64,000 bases of DNA from Granulosicoccus sp964390335 (GTDB lineage: Bacteria; Pseudomonadota; Gammaproteobacteria; Granulosicoccales; Granulosicoccaceae), in assembly GCA_964390335.1 (NCBI GenBank), contig CAYMHU010000001.1:186001-250000 (forward strand), given 5' to 3'. Each line of letters opens with the position of its first letter. Positions within the stretch are counted from its first letter, which is position 1. This document shows, in pieces, positions 25,139 to 34,477 of the stretch. Under the pieces are notes generated by a model. That model did no database searches and was not told where the DNA came from. It worked only from the letters and a program-made list of their open reading frames with translations. The position numbers were made by a program, and so were the translations under genes.

Positions 25139-26275
25139 ATGCAAACTATCATCTCTAAAAGCACATTTAACCGTAATCAATCCATTGATTCCGGTTCATT
25201 AGCCGAAGCAACGCAGAACAGATATTCAATGGCATTGTTCAGCGAACCCGGAAGCCATGCTCGACATCAGCTCTCTAATAGCTTCGATGTTCGGCTGGTG
25301 TCATTGCATACGCCAATTCATCATTTCGATTGCTGCTTGATCGATTGCCGTGGTCAACAACTCACTGAGCCCGCTTTAACAAACGTTGATAATTTTACCG
25401 GCGTGAAATTCGTACTAATAGATGAATTCACCATTATCTCAAACGCAAGGCAAGCCATCTCAGGTCATTATCAACTGATCACAGAAAATGAGTTCGATTC
25501 CCCAGCACTAATGGCGCGTGTCTCTGCCCATGCCTTACTAGACAATCGCTTTGACGTAACAGCCGTTACAGCCAAAACAGGTGGTTCTGCACAAGACGAC
25601 ACCACTGAAAGCGATAAACTTTCTGCTGCGAGCCATGATATTCGCCAACCCTTACAAGCAATCAGCCTGTTTATACACTCATTAGAATCCAAGTTAAACA
25701 ATGAACAGCAACACAGCATACTGAGCAAGCTGAAGCAGTCAACCACTTCCTTACACAACTCACTGGATGACATGCTTGGCTTAATAAAAGCTAGCGCACC
25801 AAAACTGGATAAAAGCAGCGTTAATGAACCTGCAACTATCAACAACCGGATTGTACAGTTACACCACGCGGACTCAGCAAATAAACCATTGCAGAATTAC
25901 ACAGTAATGGTGTTAGACAACAACGAGGAAATCGTCGCTGCGTTGGAAACAAACTTACAAGATGCCGGGATGCACGTTTATCCCGCAACTAACTTAGATG
26001 AGGCGTGTGAAATAATAAACGAGATCGATCAACTGCCCGACATGCTACTAGTTGATTTTAACCTTGATGACAATTGCACAGGTGACGATGCAATTCAAAT
26101 GATCTGCAATACCGCGAAAAAAGTCATTCCCTCTATTGTGATTACCAGTGAAACCTGTACAACCAAATTACACCGAGCACAAGAGATAGCAACCGCCGTG
26201 CTACGCAAACCAGTACAAGCTGATCACTTGCTAGCAACCATCAATCACTATATTGATGACACAGCAAGCTGTTAA
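25139..26275 (+). CDS. Histidine-kinase-like DHp plus receiver protein lacking an ATPase domain
   Basis: This is a 378-residue cytoplasmic protein. Residues 1-140 may be a degenerate receiver-like domain. Residues about 158-220 form a DHp (HisKA) helix pair with the phospho-His at 166 in A-A-S-H-D-I-R-Q-P-L-Q-A-I, the type found in FixL/NahK-like hybrid kinases. A HATPase domain should follow, but the sequence goes through a 30-residue linker straight to a receiver domain (about 253-372) with Asp260, phospho-acceptor Asp306 in L-L-V-D-F-N-L-D, and Lys357. It could be a phosphotransfer protein that accepts phosphate from another kinase, or a deletion product. The ATG at 25139 is used in place of TTG 25079. 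Confidence 0.75.
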   Translation: MQTIISKSTFNRNQSIDSGSLAEATQNRYSMALFSEPGSHARHQLSNSFDVRLVSLHTPIHHFDCCLIDCRGQQLTEPALTNVDNFTGVKFVLIDEFTIISNARQAISGHYQLITENEFDSPALMARVSAHALLDNRFDVTAVTAKTGGSAQDDTTESDKLSAASHDIRQPLQAISLFIHSLESKLNNEQQHSILSKLKQSTTSLHNSLDDMLGLIKASAPKLDKSSVNEPATINNRIVQLHHADSANKPLQNYTVMVLDNNEEIVAALETNLQDAGMHVYPATNLDEACEIINEIDQLPDMLLVDFNLDDNCTGDDAIQMICNTAKKVIPSIVITSETCTTKLHRAQEIATAVLRKPVQADHLLATINHYIDDTASC

Positions 26276-26300
26276 TTGACAGCGTACATAGCACTAGAAC

Positions 26301-27371
26301 TTAAACTACGCCTTGATGCGTTATCGGCGTCGATAGACTGATATTCGCATCAATACTGGCCTCCAGTATTTTCTGCCTAAACAATTGCCGGGTTTTTATT
26401 ATTGAGAACTCATCCTTTGTGTAGTAGTGCACCGACCACTCAATGGCATGATCACCGGCATCTTGCAACCTGATTTCCGGCGGATGTTGAGATTCCACTG
26501 CTATCTCTTCATCTTCTACCGCCGCGGTAAACGCCACTTCAAACATTTTCTTAACTTGTTCTGGTGGGACGTCATAGCCAATTTTAAACCGCAACGTTTC
26601 GCGCAAGCCTCGCGCTGAGGCAAAGCGCGACAGATTATGCACTGTGCAGTCTCTGATCTTGGAGTTGCGCATCATGATTCGGTGGTTATCAACTAAATTC
26701 AGTAGCTCAGTATGAAACGCAAGTGTACGGTATACGATTGCGATCAAATCTTCACCGCCATCTGACACTTTGATTACATCTCGCTCTTTAAACATTTTAC
26801 TGTTCAGAATAACCAGCCCGCTAATAATATCGGGAGCCCATGCACTTTGCGTCAATGCTAAAAAGACACCGATAAAGCCGATAACCCCGCCGGCTTCCAA
26901 AAGACTATTAAATCCCGCAACCCGAATAATGGAGATCATTGCCATTACGGCTATAAAGACACTGATAAAAATTGACAAAGCACGTGAAGCATAGGTATCA
27001 GCAATTCGAGTACCCGAACCACTGTGCTGAACCAGGCGACCAAAATGGATCCGGATAAACCGACCGATAAGATGAACAGCAAGATAAGATAAATAGATGA
27101 TAACCAGTACAGATAACAGCTTTATGCCAACACCCTGGCCCGATTGCCCGTCGCCATAGAATAAAATATACCCAAGCAAGGACAACAACAATACGTTAAG
27201 ACCGCGAATTACATTGACTCTGAAATCGATCGTATTCTCAGGGGTTTCTTTGTTGGAGACATGGCTAACAATTGCGGGAGCAAACACAATCAACACCAAA
27301 TTAACAACAAGCAAGCCATAGAACAACATCGGATTTTGCGAGATGTATTGGCTTATCTGCTGTATCAGCAT
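26301..27371 (-). CDS. Small-conductance mechanosensitive channel (MscS family)
   Basis: This inner-membrane protein of 356 residues has about five hydrophobic segments (near 15-35, 50-70, 80-105, 130-150, 155-180), then the MscS pore-lining helix and beta domain with G-L-V-I-L-N-S-K-M-F-K-E-R-D-V-I-K-V. It ends in the alpha/beta C-terminal domain. Such channels open under membrane tension to release osmolytes. It lies 34 bases after the permease-peptidase gene and is probably the last gene of that ABC operon, an unusual partner. An AGGA Shine-Dalgarno site precedes the ATG. Confidence 0.9.
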   Translation of the reverse strand: MLIQQISQYISQNPMLFYGLLVVNLVLIVFAPAIVSHVSNKETPENTIDFRVNVIRGLNVLLLSLLGYILFYGDGQSGQGVGIKLLSVLVIIYLSYLAVHLIGRFIRIHFGRLVQHSGSGTRIADTYASRALSIFISVFIAVMAMISIIRVAGFNSLLEAGGVIGFIGVFLALTQSAWAPDIISGLVILNSKMFKERDVIKVSDGGEDLIAIVYRTLAFHTELLNLVDNHRIMMRNSKIRDCTVHNLSRFASARGLRETLRFKIGYDVPPEQVKKMFEVAFTAAVEDEEIAVESQHPPEIRLQDAGDHAIEWSVHYYTKDEFSIIKTRQLFRQKILEASIDANISLSTPITHQGVV

Positions 27372-27405
27372 TGTAGAAGTCCTGTCTTGACTCGAACGGT
27401 ATCGA

Positions 27406-29292
27406 TCACGGTATTGACCCAGTGCGCCATTTATTAAAATAGTGACGCGAATCCAGCATGGGTATAAAGCCTAGCTGATACCTAAACTGTCGACCACTGA
27501 TTAAATGCGGTTCAATGAAAAATTCCACGGATGCGTTTGCTCCATCACGCTTTAATCGTCCGCTTAATATTGGACTCACCACAGACGCAAGCTGGGTTTC
27601 GCTTTTAATTTTAATATAGTAGATCTCTTGTAGCTGCCCGGATTCGTCAGGGATAATATCAGCTCTAATCTTTATTGCAGCAGAATCGCTTGCCTGGGAA
27701 ATCGCTACGTTTTCGAATTCCGGGAAAGAACCCTGCGTACGATTATCGATTAGATCTTGCATGATTTGACGCCAGCGATTATTCACCAGTGCCAATTCGC
27801 AATCTATATATTGCAAGTGTGATCGCCAGAATGCCACACCTGATAAGTTTGGTGGCGCATTATCTCTACCGATAGCACGTAAAAAATTCCCCAGAGACTC
27901 AACGCCGCAAGCGTCAGCCATTGCGTGAACCCAGATATCACCAATACCGTATAACAACTCACCGTCATACAGCGTATCGAATATGGTTCGATTGGCCATT
28001 TCGGCAAACTTAATATTTTGACGCTGCCAGGCAAGCGATGAAACCAGCCAGTTGGAGTCTCTGGATACATCATCCGATACAATTGAAAACGACACATACT
28101 GCGCCATACCTTCAATGAAAAATCCAGTGCTGTTGGCGAACTCTCCAAGCTTTCGATTCGATTCTGTAGATTGCAAAACATGCGCAGTCTCATGAGACAA
28201 TACACGCCTGTATAGAGGATCAACATCCAATGGTGTATTAAGCACCATTCGAATTTTTTTCCAAGATGCCAGACCCAAAGCATGATCACTCTCCGATGTC
28301 ATATCAGCTTGAATGCGTGGCAGTTCTGTAACGCCCAGCAGTTCAGCTAATGCAGCATAGTCTTGCTCCACAAACGGAATGAGCAAGTTCATGGCCTGTG
28401 TGTCTTCGGCGTTGTACGTAAAAGAATAGTGCTCGGTGTTTTCAGCCTGAATATTTCGAATACGCGCGTCTTTTGCAGTATTACCAACCATGACTGCCAA
28501 AACACCGATCACCAGCAGAAAACTAAATACGACGCCCAATATTGGTAATATTTTCGACGCTTTACTGGTTCCTGGTGCACGTGGTTTGGAATCAGTATTA
28601 GTCCATAGGAAATAACTAACAAAGTACAAGATGAACGCAACACACAAATGGAAGCCGATGACCGCCCAATTGAGTATTAATTGTTGGCCAGAATACTCGT
28701 TGTCGAAAAACCCCAACACATTGTAAATACCGGAGAATCCAAATTGATTTTCCAGCCAGATAAGCGCGATGAGATAAGCGCAATATATAAGCAATCCGAC
28801 TGTTCGAAACCAGGATAAAAATACACCGTGCGATATGACGACCACGGCAAAAAGAACGTTACGCAACAACAGTGCAAAGTCCACCTGCCAATAACTTTTA
28901 CCCGTTAAGGATTGCGTGTTTAGTGACAGCAAACCAGCTTGAATCATATGATCAAGACTAATAAGACCAAACAACATTACCCATGCGGCAAAAATCTTGG
29001 ACCAAAATAGCTTGGGCAGTTTTACCGGCAAACTGCGAAGAAAGTCTATTGTGGAATCATCATACTCACGTGGAAAAAGATTGTATGCAGCAATTAAAAT
29101 AATGAGTATTGTGAAGAGCGCAACATCTGAATTGCTACCAACGCGACAATAATCATCACACCAGGAGCTATAACTTTCTTCATCTATTCTGTGGGTGGCG
29201 AGCTCGGTAATATAGTACAGCGCACTTAACGCAAACCACAGAAAAGCGAACGGTACTAACTGCTTTAATTCTTTCAGAACGAGTTGAATCAT
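27406..29292 (-). CDS. ABC-2 type permease fused to a zinc metallopeptidase-like domain
   Basis: This 628-residue protein has two halves. Residues 1-240 have about six membrane helices with an ABC-2 layout, including the N-L-F-P-R-E-Y-D-D-S-T-I-D-F cytoplasmic loop typical of these permeases. A further helix at 250-270 leads to an extracytoplasmic domain of about 350 residues. That domain has H367-E-T-A-H371 and, 23 residues later, Glu394 in F-F-I-E-G-M-A-Q-Y, the HExxH plus Glu pattern of gluzincins of the peptidase MA/M1 group. The ATG at 29292 overlaps the stop of the upstream permease by four bases. The likely role is export coupled to peptide processing; the substrate is unknown. Confidence 0.82.
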   Translation of the reverse strand: MIQLVLKELKQLVPFAFLWFALSALYYITELATHRIDEESYSSWCDDYCRVGSNSDVALFTILIILIAAYNLFPREYDDSTIDFLRSLPVKLPKLFWSKIFAAWVMLFGLISLDHMIQAGLLSLNTQSLTGKSYWQVDFALLLRNVLFAVVVISHGVFLSWFRTVGLLIYCAYLIALIWLENQFGFSGIYNVLGFFDNEYSGQQLILNWAVIGFHLCVAFILYFVSYFLWTNTDSKPRAPGTSKASKILPILGVVFSFLLVIGVLAVMVGNTAKDARIRNIQAENTEHYSFTYNAEDTQAMNLLIPFVEQDYAALAELLGVTELPRIQADMTSESDHALGLASWKKIRMVLNTPLDVDPLYRRVLSHETAHVLQSTESNRKLGEFANSTGFFIEGMAQYVSFSIVSDDVSRDSNWLVSSLAWQRQNIKFAEMANRTIFDTLYDGELLYGIGDIWVHAMADACGVESLGNFLRAIGRDNAPPNLSGVAFWRSHLQYIDCELALVNNRWRQIMQDLIDNRTQGSFPEFENVAISQASDSAAIKIRADIIPDESGQLQEIYYIKIKSETQLASVVSPILSGRLKRDGANASVEFFIEPHLISGRQFRYQLGFIPMLDSRHYFNKWRTGSIP

Positions 29293-31211
29293 TGCATTAC
29301 AACCCGGCCTGCCCACAAAGGTATGGGCCTGTGAAACTCATCGCTCTCAAGCTCAAGCACAACGTAGGCCCTTTCTCCAACGGCATACCCCGGCTCAACT
29401 AAATGAGCAACACCAGTGATCACACAAGGGCGTCGATCGCGCACGCGCGAGTAAATTGATGTTTCTATATCGAACGCTGGTGTGGGTTGATGGCGCAGCA
29501 CGCACTGACCATACTCGCCTGGCTTGTAATCCGCACCGGCTCTGTAACTACCTTCAAGCAATCTGACGCCTTTCTCATTAACGACACTTTTTACCTGTGC
29601 TTGCAAGTCGGGAATGGCGTTGAGTTTCGCAGCCACACTATCGATTCGCGCTGTATCTTCTAGCCAGATCAACCAAGTTTTGATAAATTCACGTAAAGGC
29701 CATCCAGTTAGCTTTTCGAATCGGGCCTCGTCGGATACAGCCAGGCGTTTAAAAGATTCGATGGATGTATTACCTACTTTTTCGTTCACATAGTCCGAAG
29801 CTAATCGAATCACCACGTCGAAACCACGCTCTTGCTCCAGATATTTAATGGCTGAATAAGACAATGCATCAGCCATTTCAAAACCGAGTTCATCCGTCAA
29901 CGTTTGCCACAGCAACAAAGGTGGTGTGCCTTTATCGTACCGCCGCGCAGCGTGCACAGCCAATGCCATGAGCTCCGCATTGTGCTCGATCTGTAGGTTT
30001 TCCGGCGTGCCCAAATTGGCAGATTCAGTCCACCATCTTGATAACCCATCCAAAATCCAATGTCGGGTTTCAAAATCCATACGGCTGTTCGATAAACTCA
30101 GTAAGGAATGATGCATGGCTATATAAGCAATACCCTTGTCTTCAAACGCGTCATAGTCCAGGTAATTTGCCGTAACCAACACCCCGCTAACTAAATCGGG
30201 CTCGATCTCGGTGTGTTCAAGCTCTGTATTCAATTCTATTCTGACAGTGGGTAATTGGGTTAAACCAAGATCGGTTTTAAACTTTCCAAGTACCGTTTTT
30301 AATAACGTAGCTATCTGCGTAGCACGCGCCAGTTGCTCTGGCTCTAAATACATAACCGCAATGGGTGGATCATCAAATCGAACCACATTGCTTGTACCAA
30401 ACTCGAACGTTTCTACATCCCATGTTTTGGCAAGAGTTTGATAAAGCGTAACGGATGCAAGCACAACCAGCACCAACACAGCGATATCCCGCTTTGAGAT
30501 CGGTTTGCTGAGTTTTTCTACCAAAGAGCCCTCATTGACAAGCGCTAATACATAACCGGCAGCTACCAATAGCGCTGACAATAACCAGGTCTGAATTAGT
30601 TGACTCCACGGAATGATGTCGCGCTCAAACACAAACAGTTGCCGATCCATTAGCCCAATTGGAGCCAGCAGGGCTTGATCGAAGTTTGGCGAGTTGATCA
30701 AAAACAGTAAAAACATACCCAAGGCCACATAACAAATTATGCGAATGCGGCCGGTGATGCTGATGAAGAAAACCAAACTCCATAATAGTGTGGCTATGGT
30801 TAACGTTTTCGTTAATACCAATAATAAAAAGCGATTGTCGAGACCTTCCGAGTTGCTGGATAGTAGAACGGCAATACCCAACACGGCAGCTGCGAGCGTA
30901 TTTATAAAAATAAAACCAAGGATATACTTTATGGTCAATGGCAATGCGTTGCCCACTGGAAGCGCTTCAACAAACTGTCGAGTGCCGCCAATATATTCTC
31001 TGACGATCAGTCTATTACCTACAATAATGGCAATTAACGGAATAACTGACATCAAGGAAAATCGGACAGTTTCAATAACACTTAAATTGAACTCGCCGCT
31101 AACTTGCTGGGCAATTAAAATTAAAACAACCACCAGTAAGCCACAAGCCAGCATCACCAAAGCCAACGTGTGTTCACGTAATTCCTTGCCCAGTAAACTG
31201 ATGACGCCCAT
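29289..31211 (-). CDS. ABC-2 type permease fused to a degenerate peptidase-like domain
   Basis: This is a 640-residue protein with the same plan as its downstream neighbour: about six membrane helices (residues 1-235) with I-V-R-E-Y-I-G-G-T-R-Q-F as the ABC-2 loop, a seventh helix near 245-265, and a soluble domain of about 375 residues. That domain aligns in layout with a gluzincin peptidase, but the zinc site is lost: M-H-H-S-L-L-S replaces HExxH, and W-I-L-D-G-L-S-R-W-W has Asp where Glu is expected. It is therefore probably a non-catalytic partner or substrate-binding half. It starts 33 bases after the ATPase gene. The two permeases look like an old duplication whose halves diverged. Confidence 0.78.
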   Translation of the reverse strand: MGVISLLGKELREHTLALVMLACGLLVVVLILIAQQVSGEFNLSVIETVRFSLMSVIPLIAIIVGNRLIVREYIGGTRQFVEALPVGNALPLTIKYILGFIFINTLAAAVLGIAVLLSSNSEGLDNRFLLLVLTKTLTIATLLWSLVFFISITGRIRIICYVALGMFLLFLINSPNFDQALLAPIGLMDRQLFVFERDIIPWSQLIQTWLLSALLVAAGYVLALVNEGSLVEKLSKPISKRDIAVLVLVVLASVTLYQTLAKTWDVETFEFGTSNVVRFDDPPIAVMYLEPEQLARATQIATLLKTVLGKFKTDLGLTQLPTVRIELNTELEHTEIEPDLVSGVLVTANYLDYDAFEDKGIAYIAMHHSLLSLSNSRMDFETRHWILDGLSRWWTESANLGTPENLQIEHNAELMALAVHAARRYDKGTPPLLLWQTLTDELGFEMADALSYSAIKYLEQERGFDVVIRLASDYVNEKVGNTSIESFKRLAVSDEARFEKLTGWPLREFIKTWLIWLEDTARIDSVAAKLNAIPDLQAQVKSVVNEKGVRLLEGSYRAGADYKPGEYGQCVLRHQPTPAFDIETSIYSRVRDRRPCVITGVAHLVEPGYAVGERAYVVLELESDEFHRPIPLWAGRVVMQ

Positions 31212-31244
31212 GCTTAATTATTGTCTTTTGGGAGTAATAAATAC

Positions 31245-32216
31245 CTAAGTGCCGGTTTTGGCAACAACCGCAATAAACACGTCTTCGAGTGTCATTGAGT
31301 CTTCTCGCCAACCTGGCCTTAGGGGTATATCGCGCGGTGCGCCATACGGAAATTGCAACACCATGGTGTGCCTGCCATGGCGGCTAAGTGATTGCAGAAC
31401 GTGGTCTGCGTTGTTGACGAAGTCTCCGGGAATATCACCTGGTTGATAGTAATCATTGCTTATTGAATAGGTAACAATACTGTTTGACAACGGCTCCAGT
31501 GCACCCTCGTACACAGCTTTGCCCGACTCCACAATACCAATACGATCGGCTATCGCTTCGATATCATCAATAAGGTGAGTGGAAAAAAATATGGTGGTGT
31601 CATCCTTTCGTGCTTCTTCACTAACAAGATCAAGAAACTCCCTCCGCGCAACCGGATCCATACCGGCGGTTGGCTCGTCCAATATAAGGCATTCAGGTTT
31701 TGTCGCCAGCGCAACGGTGAGCGCAAGCTTTGCTTTCATGCCACCAGAAAATGTACCCACTTTACGCTTAAAAGGTAAATCGAACTGCGACAGGACATCT
31801 CGATAGCGTTGTTCATCCCAGCGCGGATAAAATCCACGTACAAACTTGCCCAATACTTTTGGCGTCATCCAGGGATAAAAATGTTGCTCCTGAGCAACGT
31901 AGCCTACACGTTGCCTTGCAGCAACAACGTTGTCAGACACAGACTGTCCAAACAAATGAATCGAGCCACTAGAGATTTTGGTAATCCCCATAATCATTCT
32001 GATGGCAGTCGATTTACCAGCGCCATTACGGCCTAAGAAGCCATAAACCTCGCCTTTTTGTACTTGCAGCGATAATCCATTTAAAACTTGTAGTGAACCA
32101 TATCGCTTGCACACATTGTTAAGGGCAATAACGGGGGATTCTGACCGCGAAGTCATTATTCCATCAGACTGTAAAGACCCAACAGATCCGGCCTGAGCAA
32201 GTGCGGGAGAATTCAT
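31245..32216 (-). CDS. ABC transporter ATP-binding protein
   Basis: This 323-residue ATPase belongs to the CcmA/DRI-like exporter class. Walker A reads G-R-N-G-A-G-K-S-T, the Q loop lies in V-A-Q-E-Q, the signature is F-S-G-G-M-K-A-K, Walker B is C-L-I-L-D-E-P-T-A-G-M-D, and the H loop is F-F-S-T-H. It has a C-terminal extension of about 90 residues, common in ABC-2 exporters. It energises the two permease-peptidase fusions encoded directly downstream. Two starts are possible, 32216 and 32156; the latter has a GGA close by and would give the usual N terminus. Confidence 0.93.
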   Translation of the reverse strand: MNSPALAQAGSVGSLQSDGIMTSRSESPVIALNNVCKRYGSLQVLNGLSLQVQKGEVYGFLGRNGAGKSTAIRMIMGITKISSGSIHLFGQSVSDNVVAARQRVGYVAQEQHFYPWMTPKVLGKFVRGFYPRWDEQRYRDVLSQFDLPFKRKVGTFSGGMKAKLALTVALATKPECLILDEPTAGMDPVARREFLDLVSEEARKDDTTIFFSTHLIDDIEAIADRIGIVESGKAVYEGALEPLSNSIVTYSISNDYYQPGDIPGDFVNNADHVLQSLSRHGRHTMVLQFPYGAPRDIPLRPGWREDSMTLEDVFIAVVAKTGT

Positions 32217-32270
32217 GGTTGGTTTTCCAAACTTGATCGGAGCAGTTTATCACTGGTCTGACAATTTACA

Positions 32271-33086
32271 TTAATGGGTCATAGAATAGATAACATAATT
32301 AACACCCATCCGATACGCCAAACCAGTAAAGCGCTCTGGATACTGTGCATCGTCGGCATGCTCCCATGCGTCACCTAAATCCTGATTAAAATTGACAGCA
32401 ACCATAATTCGACCCAAGTCGTCTGTTATGCCAAGCCAAACGGGTTTGGTACCGCCTTTCTCCCACGTTCTACCGCTCATTACCGCTCTTATTCCGGGGA
32501 TTTGTATGAGCGCGTCTATGGCATAAACCAATTGAAAGGGTTCTGAGGATTTCTCCAGTTTTTCCATTTTACGATTTGGAAATATTGATTTCATGAGGGT
32601 TTCAAAATGACGCCATTCATAAGCACCGTGAAAATCATCAACCATTAAAAACCCACCCCGCAACAGGTACTCGCGTAAACGATCCTGCTCTGCTGGCGAT
32701 AAGTACATATGGCCCACTTCAACCGCATACAACCAAGGGAAATCATATAGCTCGTCTGTTTTTAAATTAACAAGCGTGCCTTCCGAATTTGTATCAACGC
32801 GGCTTAATCGCTGTAATCCTTGCGAGAAATGATATTCTGCATCCGGCCAATCGGCGCGCCAACGTGGCCATTCAAAACCACCGCTATAGGTGAGTCGTGC
32901 GAAGGTGAACTCGTGCGCAGGGCTACGCACTACACTGCCACCAACGTTTGCGCGGTTACTGACAGGTAGTTCCTGTATCTGCACAAGTGGCTCAGCGCTT
33001 GCGCCTGCTATTGAGCTTAGCAATAAACAACCTAGTGCTAAGCGCAGCAGAAAAGCGAGAACATTTGTTAAATAGGATTCGCGCAT
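32271..33086 (-). CDS. DUF4159 domain-containing exported protein
   Basis: This is a 271-residue protein with a signal peptide (hydrophobic segment L-A-F-L-L-R-L-A-L-G-C-L-L-L, ending A-S-A). The mature part has the DUF4159 features F-A-R-L-T-Y-S-G-G, then W-P-D-A-E-Y-H-F, and L-L-R-G-G-F-L-M-V-D-D-F-H-G near the middle, a glutamine-amidotransferase-like fold. Function is unknown; in other bacteria the domain accompanies MoxR ATPases and membrane proteins of the BatA type, which are absent here. The ATG at 33086 is chosen over the upstream frame extension because the signal peptide starts there. It sits 54 bases upstream of the ABC operon and might be its first gene. Confidence 0.85.
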   Translation of the reverse strand: MRESYLTNVLAFLLRLALGCLLLSSIAGASAEPLVQIQELPVSNRANVGGSVVRSPAHEFTFARLTYSGGFEWPRWRADWPDAEYHFSQGLQRLSRVDTNSEGTLVNLKTDELYDFPWLYAVEVGHMYLSPAEQDRLREYLLRGGFLMVDDFHGAYEWRHFETLMKSIFPNRKMEKLEKSSEPFQLVYAIDALIQIPGIRAVMSGRTWEKGGTKPVWLGITDDLGRIMVAVNFNQDLGDAWEHADDAQYPERFTGLAYRMGVNYVIYSMTH

Positions 33087-33122
33087 ACAAAAACTATACG
33101 CTAGATCCGCGGCTTGCGGAAC

Positions 33123-33147
33123 AGCCAAACGCGCAAACCGTTTGGCT
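33123..33147 (-). terminator. Hairpin after the liv permease operon
   Basis: A 9-base perfect stem, AGCCAAACG and CGTTTGGCT, with a 7-base loop lies just after the livM stop and before the DUF4159 gene. There is no T tract on the minus strand, so termination efficiency is doubtful. Confidence 0.45.
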
Positions 33148-33160
33148 TTACATTACCGTA

Positions 33161-34477
33161 TTAATGAGTACCTACTTTTTCCGGAATCAGGCCCCTGGGG
33201 CTAAAGCGCAGCGCCAGCAGCAAAATAACCCCCATGGTCATAAGCCGCATATGCGCAGCTGAATCTATCAGGTGCAGGCGCAGCGGACTATCGGTATCCA
33301 TACCAGCCGTTATGGCGTGCATGAGCCAGGTACCCATAGGCTCAGCTTCAACCCAGAAAAACCAGATTACAAAACCACCCAGAACCGCACCCCAGTTGTT
33401 ACCCGAACCACCAACAATGACCATAACCCAGATTAAGAAGGTGAATCTTAATGGGTGATAAGTTGACGGTGTTAGCTGACCATCGATAGTGGTGAGCATG
33501 GCACCTGCGATACCAACAACAATACCGCCCAATACGAATACCTGTAGATGACGCGCCTTTACATCTTTGCCCATAGCGCTGGCAGATACTTCGTTATCTC
33601 TGATTGCGCGCATCATGCGTCCCCATGGAGAGCGCAGCGCTTTTTCTGAAAACCATAGAATAATCAGTAGAACAATTGCGAATAACACGGCATAAGCAAT
33701 CTTGACAAAGATACTGGAGAACGTGACAGGGTCTGCGCCTAATCGTTGCGACAGATCGATAAACCAACTTGTTTGCTGCAAATCAATTTCATATGGCACT
33801 GGACGCGGTAAACCGGTCACGTTTTTAACGCCACGCGTGAGCCAGTCTTCATGCTTTAGCATGGCGACGATGATCTCTGAAATGCCCAGCGTTGCAATGG
33901 CCAGATAATCGGTGCGTAAACCTAAGGTGATTTTGCCAACAACCCAGGCAGCCGCTCCGGCAAACAAGCCACCAATCGGCCATGCCAACAATATAGGCAA
34001 ACCTAGGCCACCTAAGTATCCGGTTGCTGCAGGATTGACTTTTTCAATAGCAAGCGTTGCAGGATCAGTGACCTTCCGCAGTAAGTAATAGCCAACAATA
34101 CATAAGACGACCACGACCGCTATGCGAAACCGCTTACCATCCATTTTTTTGAACGTAAATACAGCAGCAAGAATAGTGACCACTAAAATGATCAAACCAA
34201 ACAATACGCCCACACCACCGACGGCCCAGGCTTCTCGTATCGGTGGCACAGAAATCAGCATAGCTGCTAATCCGCCCAACGCTGCAAAACCCATAATACC
34301 TACGTTAAATAATCCCGCATAACCCCATTGGATATTGACGCCCAACGACATGATGGCTGAGATCAGACACAAATTAAGTATGGTCAGCGATAAATTCCAA
34401 CTCTGAAATTGGCCAACAACAATAAACGCCGCGGCCATCAAGCTAAAATACAATACGTTTCTCATGGCAGAATTCAT
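33161..34477 (-). CDS. livM: Branched-chain amino acid/amide ABC transporter permease LivM-type
   Basis: This second membrane subunit of a HAAT-family importer has 438 residues and about ten helices. Family features are G-L-F-N-V-G near residue 57, the R-T-D-Y-L-A-I-A-T-L-G-I segment, and the coupling loop E-K-A-L-R-S-P-W-G-R-M-M-R-A-I-R-D-N-E. It has an insertion of about 60 residues with extra helices near 100-160, longer than E. coli LivM core regions. The start overlaps the livH stop by ATGA (34474-34477). The substrate may be amino acids, amides or urea; the permease does not say which. Confidence 0.9.
   Translation of the reverse strand: MNSAMRNVLYFSLMAAAFIVVGQFQSWNLSLTILNLCLISAIMSLGVNIQWGYAGLFNVGIMGFAALGGLAAMLISVPPIREAWAVGGVGVLFGLIILVVTILAAVFTFKKMDGKRFRIAVVVVLCIVGYYLLRKVTDPATLAIEKVNPAATGYLGGLGLPILLAWPIGGLFAGAAAWVVGKITLGLRTDYLAIATLGISEIIVAMLKHEDWLTRGVKNVTGLPRPVPYEIDLQQTSWFIDLSQRLGADPVTFSSIFVKIAYAVLFAIVLLIILWFSEKALRSPWGRMMRAIRDNEVSASAMGKDVKARHLQVFVLGGIVVGIAGAMLTTIDGQLTPSTYHPLRFTFLIWVMVIVGGSGNNWGAVLGGFVIWFFWVEAEPMGTWLMHAITAGMDTDSPLRLHLIDSAAHMRLMTMGVILLLALRFSPRGLIPEKVGTH

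Noticed and set aside
26770..26994. Plus-strand frame opposite the MscS gene
   Set aside because: Shadow frame; hydrophobic codons of the channel on the other strand explain its openness.
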